Assembly (NCBI RefSeq): GCF_031877795.1
Contig: NC_133971.1
Location: forward strand, 50,087,642 to 50,151,641
Origin: Strix aluco
Taxonomy: Eukaryota; Chordata; Aves; Strigiformes; Strigidae
Reading direction: 5' to 3'
Length of the DNA: 64,000 bases
Below the pieces are notes generated by a model that saw only the letters and a list, made by a program, of their open reading frames with translations, was not told where the DNA came from and made no database searches. Both the position numbers and the translations under genes were made by a program. Below, one piece after another: positions 54,541-64,000 of the stretch (position 1 is the first letter of the stretch; each line of letters opens with the position of its first letter).

Positions 54541-57500
54541 ACTGCACAACAGGAATGTGGTGAGGCCACATCTCTGTTCATTTATGGCACTTTAGCCCCT
54601 GTCTCCTCTTCCCTACACCATACTCACCCTTCTGGGACTTGCAACAACCCTGAAAGGAGCAGGCTGCCCCACCTACCTTATCCACATGTGCCATCAATGC
54701 AGCCAGATGGCATGAGGCTCTCACCTTGACCACCCAGGCCCTGCAACCAGTTGCTTTCTCTTCACCTGCCTGGGAGGCTCCTCGGGGTGCCAGGGCGGAA
54801 AGGGGGCATGGGCAGAGTGGGGGAGCAGGCCAGCTATGCCAGGAGGTACAGAAGAGCAGTTGGCTCTTGGACTTTGGCTTAAACAGTGCTGAAGTCTCTC
54901 CTCCTATTGCAAACAGCTTGGCTTGCAGCGATGGAGAAACTGGCAGGGAGACCACATGGCAGCACAGGGACAGTGACAACAGGGTTTCTTGGTGCCAGCC
55001 CTGGAGTTTGGAGGAAAGCTGTGGGGCAGCTGGTGATGGCAGCTGCAACAGAGACTGCGGGACCGTATTGATCAGCACTGTCAAGGCTTAGGCAGTGGGG
55101 GCTGTAGGTGGGCCAGGAATGATCCTGTGCCCTAACAGCTGTGTCCAGCCAGCTCAGAAACAGACAAAAGCAGCCCATCGCACACCAAAATTGCAGCCAG
55201 TTAGGGGAACACATGGCACCACTGCTCAAACATATTTAAGAAAGAGCAGTAGAGGAGCAGGAGAAAACGAAGGAAACAAATGAAGGAGACATGTGGAAGA
55301 TGTTGGGGACACACTTGGGAGAAGGTGCTTGATGACAGAGGAAGGACACCTCCAAGCTGACTGAGGTTGGTGGGCAACTCATGCCAGGGCAGGGACACTG
55401 CTAAAGAACCACAGATGACCAGCACTGGGGCAGGGACACACCTGAGAGGATATTGGCCTTGTTCTAGATGAACAACACAGGATCCAAAAGAAAACAATAT
55501 AGTTCTTCAAAATACCTCAGGTTGAGTTTCTTTGGCAAGAGGAAGCAGGGCAAGAAATGCACTTAAGAGGAGCCCGAACTTCCCCCTCTTTACACCATTC
55601 TCCTCATTCCCCCTGGATCTTGCCTTGCTCCTGCAGCTTCCCTCATTTGGTTTCTTATCCTGTCTCTTCTTTGGACCTTTGGTCCTCTCACCTATTTTCT
55701 TTACCCAACCTGGACTAAACTTCCCATAACACTTTACCCCTAAGCCCAATAGGTCCAAATCATTTCCTTCCAGCCATGAGTAACCACTCCACCTCTTCCT
55801 GAGGTCCTAATTCTTCCTCACTCCTTCCACTGCACAATTTCTTCCCAATTCTTGCCAGCAGCAAAGTCTCTTGCCCTGTCAGACAGTCCTGCACACTCTC
55901 AAGGCAGAGAGCAGAACTTAAGGCAAAAAGCTGGTCTTTTCCCCTATCTACTCTATTTTTCCCTCACAGCCTACTAAATGCATACTACCACTGATACATC
56001 TCTTCTCACTGGAAATTGCCCCATACATACACGTCTTCACAATTATGTGCCCCGTAACACCTACACAGTCTGTGTAAGTACTGTAAAAGCTCATTTCCTG
56101 AAGTCCCATTCATGTCCTCATACTCATTTTGAATGAACTTCCTTTCACTCCAACTCCCTTTGCAATAAAGCAGCTTTCTCAGCTTGCCCTGGATTTCTCC
56201 CATGTGACTCTCCTTCCCTTGCTGCATCTCCCAGTTGCTATTCTCCAAACCCTTGTGCTCAACTTGTACTCATCAGCAGCAAGAACTGCCATTGTACAGC
56301 TGTCGATGTTACATGTCACCAAGTGCCAATGTGTGGACACAGGAAGCAAGAGCGATTGAGATCTGCTCCCCCTCAGGCAGCTTGCCTAGCAATCACCTTC
56401 ACTATTTGCCTCTGCCATGAAAACTGGGCTACTATTCTGCAATACAGAATGTCAGCCAAGAGGCACACATTAGTCAGGAGCCATTATTTGAAAATAACTT
56501 CTTAAATTGTTTTAGCAATTGCTTATATTTCTAATTAAGAGGTTTGTTCAGTAGAAAGAAGAAAAAGATACTCAAAGAATAGTGGTTACTCATGGATGGA
56601 AAAAAATGGTTTGGACCCACCAGGCTTAGAGTTAAAAGGTTGTTACGGGAAGTTTAGTCCATAAATCCTGCAACAATGAATTTGTTGAGCTTTGCTTAGC
56701 CTATCTGATGAGGCAGGCAGAGTCAGTGATTAAGTAGTTGGAGTCACAGGAAACACTGAAGCAAAACCCTCTAACTCATCACAGCCTCAACGACTTCCTC
56801 CGCTTTCTGAGTCAGCTTGATAGAGACTGTCAAGAATGCACATAATTTTCTTTGGCACTATCCTTAACTGGATCAAATGCTAAAGAGGTCAGATGATTCC
56901 AGGACAAATCTGGCAGCACCAGTTAGTAATTCCCATACACTAAAGGGATCCTCAGTTTCAAAATAGTTACAGTTTTTCTTTGCAGCCATGGGGAACAGAG
57001 GAGGTTCATTACAGTCAATATGGCAATGTTTTCCTTAAACATATTTAGAGGGTGTCAGTTAAAAATTCTTCGTATTAACAATTCTGGTTTTTATTCCTTG
57101 TCTCCTCATAGAACAGTACTCTTAAATTCTTGAGTTTCCTGCATTCCCATATAACATTTCTATGTTAACCTGAGCACCAGCACAGTAATTTTGTCATAAT
57201 ACTGTTACCCCACAAATAAATGAATTGCATGGACTGAGGATCCCCTACTTCTTCAACCACATGGTAATATGGTTTGCTAATGCTAATGGACTGAACTGTC
57301 TGCCACCTCCAAAATGCTGCGTAAGCAAGATCATTAACCCTGTGTCTACATCAGCAAGCAGGTCAGTGCAGTAAGAATGAAAATGGTTGGTGATGTTCCA
57401 GAGGGGCTAGCTTAGACTAGTTGCATTGTAGTGCCATGGACAAAATGACCTTCAGATGGTGGTGTCTATCAGTTGCACACCAGGAGCTCATCATCTCCTG

Positions 57501-57686
57501 GATAAATCCAGAAAGAATTGAGTTCACACACTCCCAAGACTGTCCTGGGGGGTTGAAGCATGCTAAATGGAGACAACTGGGAGGGTCTCTTCAAAAGCAT
57601 GTTCCTAATCAAACACAAATGTGAATGTAGACATATTAAATACAGATCTCCTAAGGAAAAATAGAGTTTTAATGACAAGGCACTCT
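54541..57686. other. Intergenic region downstream of LVRN
   Basis: The first 0.9 kb is GC-richer, with overlapping open frames on both strands (for example 54578-55084 minus, 54726-55091 plus). These lack homology or gene structure and look compositional. The rest is unremarkable AT-rich sequence. Confidence 0.65.
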
Positions 57687-57692
57687 TTTATT
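57687..57692 (-). terminator. LVRN: Candidate LVRN poly(A) signal (AATAAA)
   Basis: First canonical AATAAA that I see on the minus strand past the LVRN stop, 528 nt downstream. A nearer variant ATTAAA lies at 58145-58150. Which is used cannot be told from sequence. Confidence 0.35.
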
Positions 57693-58220
57693 ACAATTAA
57701 AATCTGAGGTTTCTTTAGTCCTTTCCTCCCTACAGCTCTGAAGCCATTCTCAAGTTTATGTTTCATGGCACTGTTCTAAATTACTGTCCTCTTCACAATT
57801 TACATAGAAGTGTAGAGACTGACTTGCTCTAGGTCACAGTACAAATCCTAAGCAAAAGAGAAGATAAAACTTCTCCAGCTTCCTCATGTGTTTTTGCCAC
57901 AAACTTGCACCACACATTTCATCCGGATATTCAGGACAAAGGATTTAGGACTGCATCTATATGTTAGATTATTATTGGTAATGCATCCCTACTAACAACC
58001 CATCCAGTAGGAAATTAATTTAGATATAATATGAAAATACATCTCTAATTTCTTTTACTGAATCTTTCTTTTCTTTGTGAATTATTTTAGCCTGACTTTC
58101 CAGTTGGGAAGGCCACCACAGGACTCATAAAAATGTGCTTTATCTTTAATTATGTCTTAAAATGGATACCGAAATGCTAGTGAATCACACTCTAAAATAT
58201 ACTGGAAATTGTTTTCCAAG

Positions 58221-58367
58221 TCAATCATCTACATTCTTCTGTAACCAGTTGGCAACTTCAATTAGCAGTTCTCTCCTTTCCATATTTTCAAATTTTGTAA
58301 ACTCCAGTAGCAGAGTAGCAGCCACCCTCTCATCCTCTTCCAGTGTAGCATTATAAAACACCTGCAA
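58221..58367 (-). CDS. LVRN: LVRN terminal exon
   Basis: 147 nt including TGA (58221-58223). The acceptor is TTTCTTCAG|TTGCAGGTG. It encodes LQVFYNATLEEDERVAATLL through WLQKNVDD, equivalent to the last two helices of the ERAP1_C domain. A second AG six bases downstream could serve as an alternative acceptor that drops two residues. Confidence 0.93.
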   Translation of the reverse strand: MQVFYNATLEEDERVAATLLLEFTKFENMERRELLIEVANWLQKNVDD

Positions 58368-61300
58368 CTGAAGAAATAAACACATAAGCTTAGTTCACAT
58401 AACTTCACTTGCGGCAAGCAACTGTGTACCTGACATGCTTTAGACAGAAGTGTGCAGAAAAAGGGGAGACAGCAGAGACTAAAGACAGGATGGGGCAAGC
58501 TTACTGATTTACACTAAGGTGGGAAAGTTCCTTGCACATCAGGAATGCATCCTTTTGCTGTCCCTCTAAAAATCCTTTCAAATGCAGCCAACTTCACTAG
58601 TACTGGTGGTACCACACAGTGTCTAAGACTAGTTGGGTAGCAGAATCCTCTTGTGCTGCCTGTTCTACAACCACAGAACAAGAAATATTTCCCATCAGTC
58701 TAATAAGCAGAAAACAAGAGAGGACTGAAGACTAGCAAAGAAATACACAAGGGGGTGGGGGTGGGTGGGTGGGAAACAAACAATAAGAGAAATGAGAGAG
58801 ATGTCAGCATGACAAGCAGCAACCTAACATGCCAGCAGCCCAACTTTTGGTACATTTCCTGTAGACGTCATGGCAAAGGTGATTTCTACATACAGATTTT
58901 AAAGAGGAAAATGAGACACCTTTGATAATATTTATTGGGACTCAGTTCCAAGCCTGAAAGTTAATTTAAAGGCTGGCACTGGGTTATTGTTTTTGCCATT
59001 CCAGAGAGTTAACTTGTCCCTAAAGAACAAAAGGTGAAAAATTTATAGTTTATGAATGTTGAAGAGAGATTTCTTTGATTTTAGGAGCTCTCCTCATTAA
59101 GCATCCCTTCTCAGTTACTTGCTGTACACATGCATCAATCAGCAGCAAAAAAGGGAAGCAAAATTTTTCTTGTAAGGACACATACTAGCAGTTCGGGTCT
59201 GGCACAGAAATGTGGATCACATGCAGACAGCATAAAAGCTGAGCTGTTGAGAAAAGAAAATAATATTTTGGGAAAGAATCTGGGGAGACTTGGACTGGAG
59301 ATGAAAGAACAAGAAAAGAGTATGAAATCAGTACTGATAGTTATTGTCACAGGCACTACTGTGGATTATTGTGGGGAATAAGACAGCCTACCGCCACCTC
59401 CCCAAATATTACCATCCTTCAGCAGGTTTCCCAAAACCTATTCCCTTTTTCCAGATGTACAGCAGCCCATTTAGAAAGCATTGTTCATGGGCTCATCTGG
59501 GCTGCCACGCAGTCAAAAGAAAAGAACTGTATCACACGTGTAGGCCATCCGTTCAGCACATGGGCAGGCAACCTCTTACACTGCAACCACACAGAGCAGG
59601 ACGACGTCCATCCCTGCACAAAAGCTCACTATCATGCCATGCTTAACCAACTGCACACACAAGCTGCAGGGCTGTGGGTGCATGTTCATATGCTTATTTC
59701 TCAGATGAGGAAGTATAATTTTTCTCAGTGTCTCAACACAGCAACTTTATACAATACATTATATGATTGCTTTAAAAAACAATAGATTTGAAAAAGGTAT
59801 TTACAAACCGGCAATAAAGTTAAAACTAGCTGCTTCTCTGATTTACCTCCTGGATCTGTACATCTGTATTGACAAATCTTCCCATGACTTTTAATACATC
59901 ATGTAATAATTCCTTCCCATACCTGTAAAATTGATACAAAGGTCCTTCAAACAGCATGTTAGCAAATATACTAAATTTCACCTTATTTGAAAATATTCCT
60001 ACTATTTAGTTATTATTTACGATGTTGGAAATACCGACTAAACTGAAGTTTGCAATTTTGTACTCTTTTTCCCCTTTTAAGGAAGTATCATTAACATTCA
60101 ATTTAGACATTTGAGCAAGATGAAACACAGTAATTCCCCTTCATTTTCATTTCCCAGTAAGCTCTGGTATTTTACTTTGGTGACGTGAATTCTTTGCTTA
60201 AAATGGATAATCTTTGTGAGCCCATACAGCCAAACTGAGCTAGAAAGGCTAACCAATAATGATTCTAACAACTTGGTGTTTCTGTTGGTATCTTGAGGAT
60301 GGTGTATGAATTAATACCCACAGTGTTCTTTTAGTTTGAAAATAATGGGTCAGTCCCCCAGAAAATTTCTCATCAGTATGGAACACAGAAGAGCTCTGTA
60401 AGGGAACAAGTTGGTGTGACACAAATCTGCTACAACTTGCCTTTTCTAGAGTTAGCAATAAAGATACACATTTGAATGCTCCCAGATGGCTGGTCTTGGT
60501 TATGCTGCCATTAATGGCTCCCAATGGACTCCTCTGCCACCAGAGGCAGCAGGAAAGTACTCTCACAGCCCTGCTGCTTTTCACCATTGCCAAGGAGAGA
60601 GGGTTTTCAAACAGATATCAAAATACTTGCTTTGCTTGAGACAGGTAGTCCAAGCTTGCCTGCAGTTTACCTGCATCAGTGCAGGCAGGCTGGAGATGGA
60701 TTAGGACTTAAATCAGGGAATAATACTGTAGTTGCTCCTTGCAGCACTTGTAAACCTGTGTGCTCCAATCCCCCATGTCTCCATACTCTCTTTGGAAAAC
60801 AGGTTACAAACTTACTGCAGCATTTTATACCCACACTTATGAAATGCCAGTGGGTAAACCCATTTCTAGAGTCAGATTTTCCAGGAAATTTAACACTTCA
60901 AAGCACTGAAACAGTCATGAACAGACTAATTTTTAAAGCATTCTGTGTCCGACATGAGCTCTTTGACACTAAGCCCCAATCAGAGTTGAATCCTCTGAAA
61001 ACCCTGCTCTGCATACTTAAGAAATTGCACCAATCATTACAAAAAAGTCGTCTCTGGAAGGAACATCTGCACCTGGATTTTACAGCTCACACATAAAGAT
61101 GGAGGAAGAAGCCAGAGAGCCACAGAAATAAAGGGAGCCCAAAGCTGGTTGCTTATCATACCTTTCACTTAAAAGTGGCCAATTTTCTGTAACAAATTCC
61201 CAGGCTATACGGTGCCCAATATCCTTAGTCACCACATATAAGATGATGATTGAAGTACAATTGGAAGAAAACAACGTATCACTGAGTCCATATTGCAAAT

Positions 61301-63571
61301 ATCTGTTAGGAAAGAAAGTAATAATTGTACCTATCACTTGCGTTTAACAGTGATGATCTGGAAATATCATGCAGTTCAGGAAAACTCCTGTCTCAACAAA
61401 TACCAGAATGTGGAATGTTACACCAAAGTTGGTCACCCTGAGCTGTGTATTCAGCTTGGGTTTTGTCCTTACACCTTTAGCAATGTGAAATCCCCTGTTC
61501 TTCCACACTGACTCTCCACTTCTCAGTAAAATGAGGGTGTAGCACATCAGGTGGATATAAGTGCTTTTCTTATCTGTGTGACAGAAAGACAACCACTCCT
61601 ACCAGACAACCCTGTGGAAGGACAAACTGCTCCTCAGTTTCTGGAGACTCATTTCACTGTGACACAGATCGAGCCTAGAGAGTAAACCAGCAGTGAGACA
61701 CTCTGTTATGCAAAGCAGACCTGCTTATAGGGTCCCCTATAACAAGACTAAATAACAATGGGTCTTGGATGCTTTCATGGAGCTAAGGCATGATTTCAGA
61801 AGCCCTTTATGAACTACCTGTCAATGATGTCAGTGACAATGAGTGCCTGAATATCTTGAAAAAGTAAGTAACAATTCTCTTTGTTGCCTCAATGTATCAA
61901 CTTGATAAAGGTATCTCTTGTATCTCTTGATGTATCAAGGAGCACTGTTAAAAGAGTTATCTTATCATAAGGTCTTGCAGGCAGCTGGTTTTTAGGTAGA
62001 GTAGATGAGTTGGGTTTATCACATTTGCATGCCACCATCATGCTTAACAGAATGGGCAAAATATACTGAGGGCGAGGAAAAGCCCAGCTTAACATTCCTC
62101 ACTGCAAAAGATTTTCAGGGTGGCATTCAGAAAAACAGATTGGCTTATCAACTACTAAGGCACAGGGATGAAGGAGGTCATCACAATTCCCTGAGCTTGT
62201 CAGGGACCAGTGCTAGCCTGTGCCAATGACAAAGTCAATAAAGGGCCATAGGATAGGTGGAAAATCAGCATAGCTGATTGGACACCCCTTCATAACCTAT
62301 CTTGCCATCTTCTCAGGTATATTTGTTCTGTTTCCTCAAATGACTGCCAGCACAAGAGCAGGTGGCTGGCAGGAGAAACATCTCTGCTACTTTCAGAGCT
62401 TTAGACCCATTGAGTTGATGCCATTCCTTGGATGATCATTTTTTAGGCCATCACAGGCAAATTTCTGTCCTTTGACAAATCCTTCAGGTTATGTTACCAT
62501 GACAGATTACAGAATTCATCTTCAACACCTTTTTACTGATAAAGCGAAAAGATTTTATACGGATGTCTGTGAAAGGTAATAAATACAGTATTCCAAACTG
62601 TGTTCAGGAAGTGTCTGAAAAACACTTAGATATATGGCTTAACTTTTAGTTTGCCCCACATGGAATCAGAAGTTAGACTCAATGATCTTTGTGGATCCCT
62701 TCCAACTCAGATATTCTATGATTCTATGAAGCTGGAAATTAAAAAAACCCCAACTTTTCAATGTGAGCCTGAACTTCAGATGGTGAACAGCTTGCTAGTA
62801 AGTAATTTTCATTTTTGCCCTTAAACTGGGTGATTTGGCTTCCACATAGAGACTAAATAGACTATGACACTCTAGTTTGGAAACAAAATAAGCACAGGAG
62901 AAGGAGTATGGGAAAATTATATAAAATCATAAATGGTAGGGGAAAATGTCAAAGCAAATTATGATAATTACTATTTCTTACAGTGCAGAGAGTAAGGACA
63001 GCCAATGGGTTCCAAGTTAAGAAGCAAGAGAAAATAGGTTTAACACAAACCAGAAGGAAGCATGTTTTTATACAACATGCAATTATATTATGGGATGTGT
63101 TGCCATAGTCTGCTATAAAGCCTGAAGGTATAATTTTAGTTCAAAAAGGTCACTAGATATATTGACAGAAGACAGGCCCAGTGTTAGACATGACACACTA
63201 GCTACCAGCTCAGGAAATCCCTTTCTCCGGGATTACCAGCATCTGGGATGTTATACTTGAATTAAACTCTTAATACTCTTCCAGTGATCTGTAAGATGCA
63301 TGCTTCTGGTGCAGGCAAACCTCCATCAGGTTTGCACAGTACAGTATTTGTGTTATGATTTACTTCTATATACACAAAGATATACTTTGACCAAGGTCAC
63401 CTGTAAAGTAACCACGACTCTTTGGCACAGCTCATGGCAGAGAGCAGGATGTCTTTATCTTCCTTTGTGGAGCCGGTATGGTTATACATTTCCCATGCAA
63501 AATTCCATTCTTTATCGCTTCCCACTGCAACACCATAGCAGCAGACTGTTCTTCTAATTAAAAAGGGAATT
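58221..63571 (-). CDS. LVRN: LVRN (laeverin, M1 family aminopeptidase Q), last four coding exons
   Basis: Exons 63571-63401, 61302-61162, 59922-59847 and 58367-58221 join in phase to encode the final 177 residues, ending in ANWLQKNVDD and TGA. The sequence aligns with the C-terminal helical (ERAP1_C) domain of M1 aminopeptidases: RRTVCCYGVAVGSDKEWNFA parallels the aminopeptidase N segment with EEWDFAWE, and ESWLLYRYLQYGL parallels its KELWILNRYL. Catalytic motifs (HEXXH and the exopeptidase motif) lie upstream, outside the window. Three N-glycosylation sequons (NHT, NCT, NAT) fit an extracellular domain. M1 enzymes remove N-terminal residues from peptides; laeverin is a type II membrane protein described from placental trophoblast in mammals. 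The choice of LVRN among M1 paralogues rests mainly on its neighbours ARL14EPL and COMMD10. Confidence 0.88.
58368..59846 (-). other. LVRN: LVRN last intron
   Basis: 1,479 nt. Apart from a G-rich tract at 58751-58773, nothing is recognised. The frame at 59130-59381 (plus) is a chance frame. Confidence 0.9.
58751..58773 (+). other. G-quadruplex-forming tract
   Basis: G5-T-G5-T-G3-T-G3-T-G3 in 23 nt, five G runs with single-T loops. It is on the strand opposite to LVRN transcription, so the LVRN transcript is C-rich here. Confidence 0.88.
59847..59922 (-). CDS. LVRN: LVRN exon (second from last)
   Basis: 76 nt with acceptor ATTTTACAG|GTATGGG and donor CAGGAG|GTAAAT. It encodes YGKELLHDVLKVMGRFVNTD and VQIQE, matching the M1 helix that ends in the conserved R-F-x-T/S turn. 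Confidence 0.92.
59923..61161 (-). other. LVRN: LVRN intron between third- and second-from-last exons
   Basis: 1,239 nt, no recognised element. The 190-residue plus-strand frame at 60524-61096 shows no domain or splice context and is judged spurious. Confidence 0.85.
61162..61302 (-). CDS. LVRN: LVRN exon (third from last)
   Basis: 141 nt with acceptor TTCCTAACAG|ATATTTG and donor GTGAAAG|GTATGA. It encodes YLQYGLSDTLFSSNCTSIII through WEFVTENWPLLSE, the helix pair preceding the M1 NW motif. Split arginine codons at both ends join correctly to the neighbouring exons. Confidence 0.93.
61303..63400 (-). other. LVRN: LVRN intron between fourth- and third-from-last exons
   Basis: 2,098 nt. It contains a short CR1 3' end (about 62600-62728) and a 9-bp tandem duplication TATCTCTTG (61912-61929). 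Nothing else is recognised. Confidence 0.88.
62600..62728 (+). mobile_element. CR1 LINE 3' terminal fragment
   Basis: It ends in CCCTTCCAACTCAGATATTC and two tandem ATTCTATG 8-mers (62713-62728), the hallmark CR1 3' terminus, preceded by GACTCAATGATC. Strongly 5'-truncated. The 5' limit is approximate. Confidence 0.9.
63401..63571 (-). CDS. LVRN: LVRN exon (fourth from last)
   Basis: 171 nt with acceptor GCTTTGCAG|AATTCCC and donor TTTACAG|GTGACC. It encodes IPFLIRRTVCCYGVAVGSDK, then EWNFAWEMYNHTGS, up to ESWLLY, and ends two bases into an arginine codon. Contains one N-H-T sequon. Confidence 0.93.
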
Positions 63572-64000
63572 CTGCAAAGCAAAATATAATTGAAAGGTAC
63601 TGTATTATTGTTAAGTCAAAACCAGCTGTTAACACATAACTGAAAAGAAATGTTTATTTACAGTTAAAAGATGAACAAGAAAGGAAATACAAAATAGCAA
63701 TCTAAATAAAGCTAGGAAATTTGATTGCCTTATTCATGATTTAAACATTTAAAAAGCATGCAGTTTAAAGGCAAACCAGAAATGGTTTTTAGAATAGTTG
63801 GACCAAGCTATTTTGTGTACATATAGTGTCAATGCCACTCTTTCACATCACAGCCTAGGACATAGATCACACCACTGAAGAGTGTACAGCTGCATATAAG
63901 CATCATCCCAGACAAGCCTTTTCAAAGTTTCTTCAGTGAATGCAGTAGAAAGAGCCATGTGCAGTACAAATGGAAACAGAAGGAGACATTCCTCCATGCA
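63572..64000 (-). other. LVRN: LVRN intron sequence at right edge (partial)
   Basis: 429 nt upstream of the fourth-from-last coding exon. No further exon is visible before the window ends. Confidence 0.85.

Noticed and set aside
54578-55084. 168-residue minus-strand open frame
   Set aside because: No recognisable domain, no splice or promoter context, and an overlapping long frame on the other strand in a GC-rich block. It lies beside LTR-derived sequence.
60524-61096. 190-residue plus-strand frame
   Set aside because: It lies in an LVRN intron on the opposite strand, has no similarity to any protein I know and no splice context.

Overview
The window is nuclear DNA from a bird. It contains several CR1 LINE fragments with the avian-type 3' end (8-mer ATTCTATG or its complement) and LTRs of families I recognise from avian genomes. 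It is AT-rich and intron-rich with one sharp CpG island. I rebuilt three protein-coding genes, all on the minus strand, exon by exon with GT-AG splice sites and matching reading phases. The order (LVRN, ARL14EPL, COMMD10 in transcription direction) is, from memory, the vertebrate order at the human 5q23 locus, which supports the identifications.

Layout. 1-35,962: COMMD10, exons 5 to 1 (35931-35962, 35676-35766, 33211-33321, 31292-31447, 11741-11851). These encode the first 167 residues; the last ~35 lie beyond the left edge. The promoter is a CpG island at about 35.33-36.26 kb. Introns 4 and 5 carry CR1 copies, including an opposed pair at 25.7-28.7 kb. 36.3-44.3 kb: intergenic, with a 350-bp LTR (43678-44027) flanked by a 5-bp target duplication. 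44,321-46,560: complete three-exon coding region of ARL14EPL (157 aa). 46.6-58.2 kb: intergenic, with a 576-bp solo LTR (47561-48136, perfect 5-bp duplication), a second copy of the first LTR family (about 52966-53712) and a probable third LTR family near 53.8-54.5 kb. 58,221-64,000: the last four coding exons of an M1 aminopeptidase, called LVRN (laeverin) from its sequence and neighbours.

The genes are not an operon and have unrelated roles: COMMD10 is a subunit of the COMMD/CCC (Commander) endosomal recycling machinery, ARL14EPL is a cysteine-rich relative of the ARL14 effector, and LVRN is a membrane-bound ectopeptidase. I found no RNA gene, CRISPR array or previously undescribed gene system. 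Most long open frames outside the listed exons are chance frames, GC-rich shadows of the CpG island, or pieces of CR1 and LTR sequence. The observations most worth a second look are transposon-derived architecture (LTR placement around ARL14EPL, the CR1 inverted pair), a poly(A)-tailed insertion candidate, a tandem splice acceptor in LVRN, and several structured motifs.
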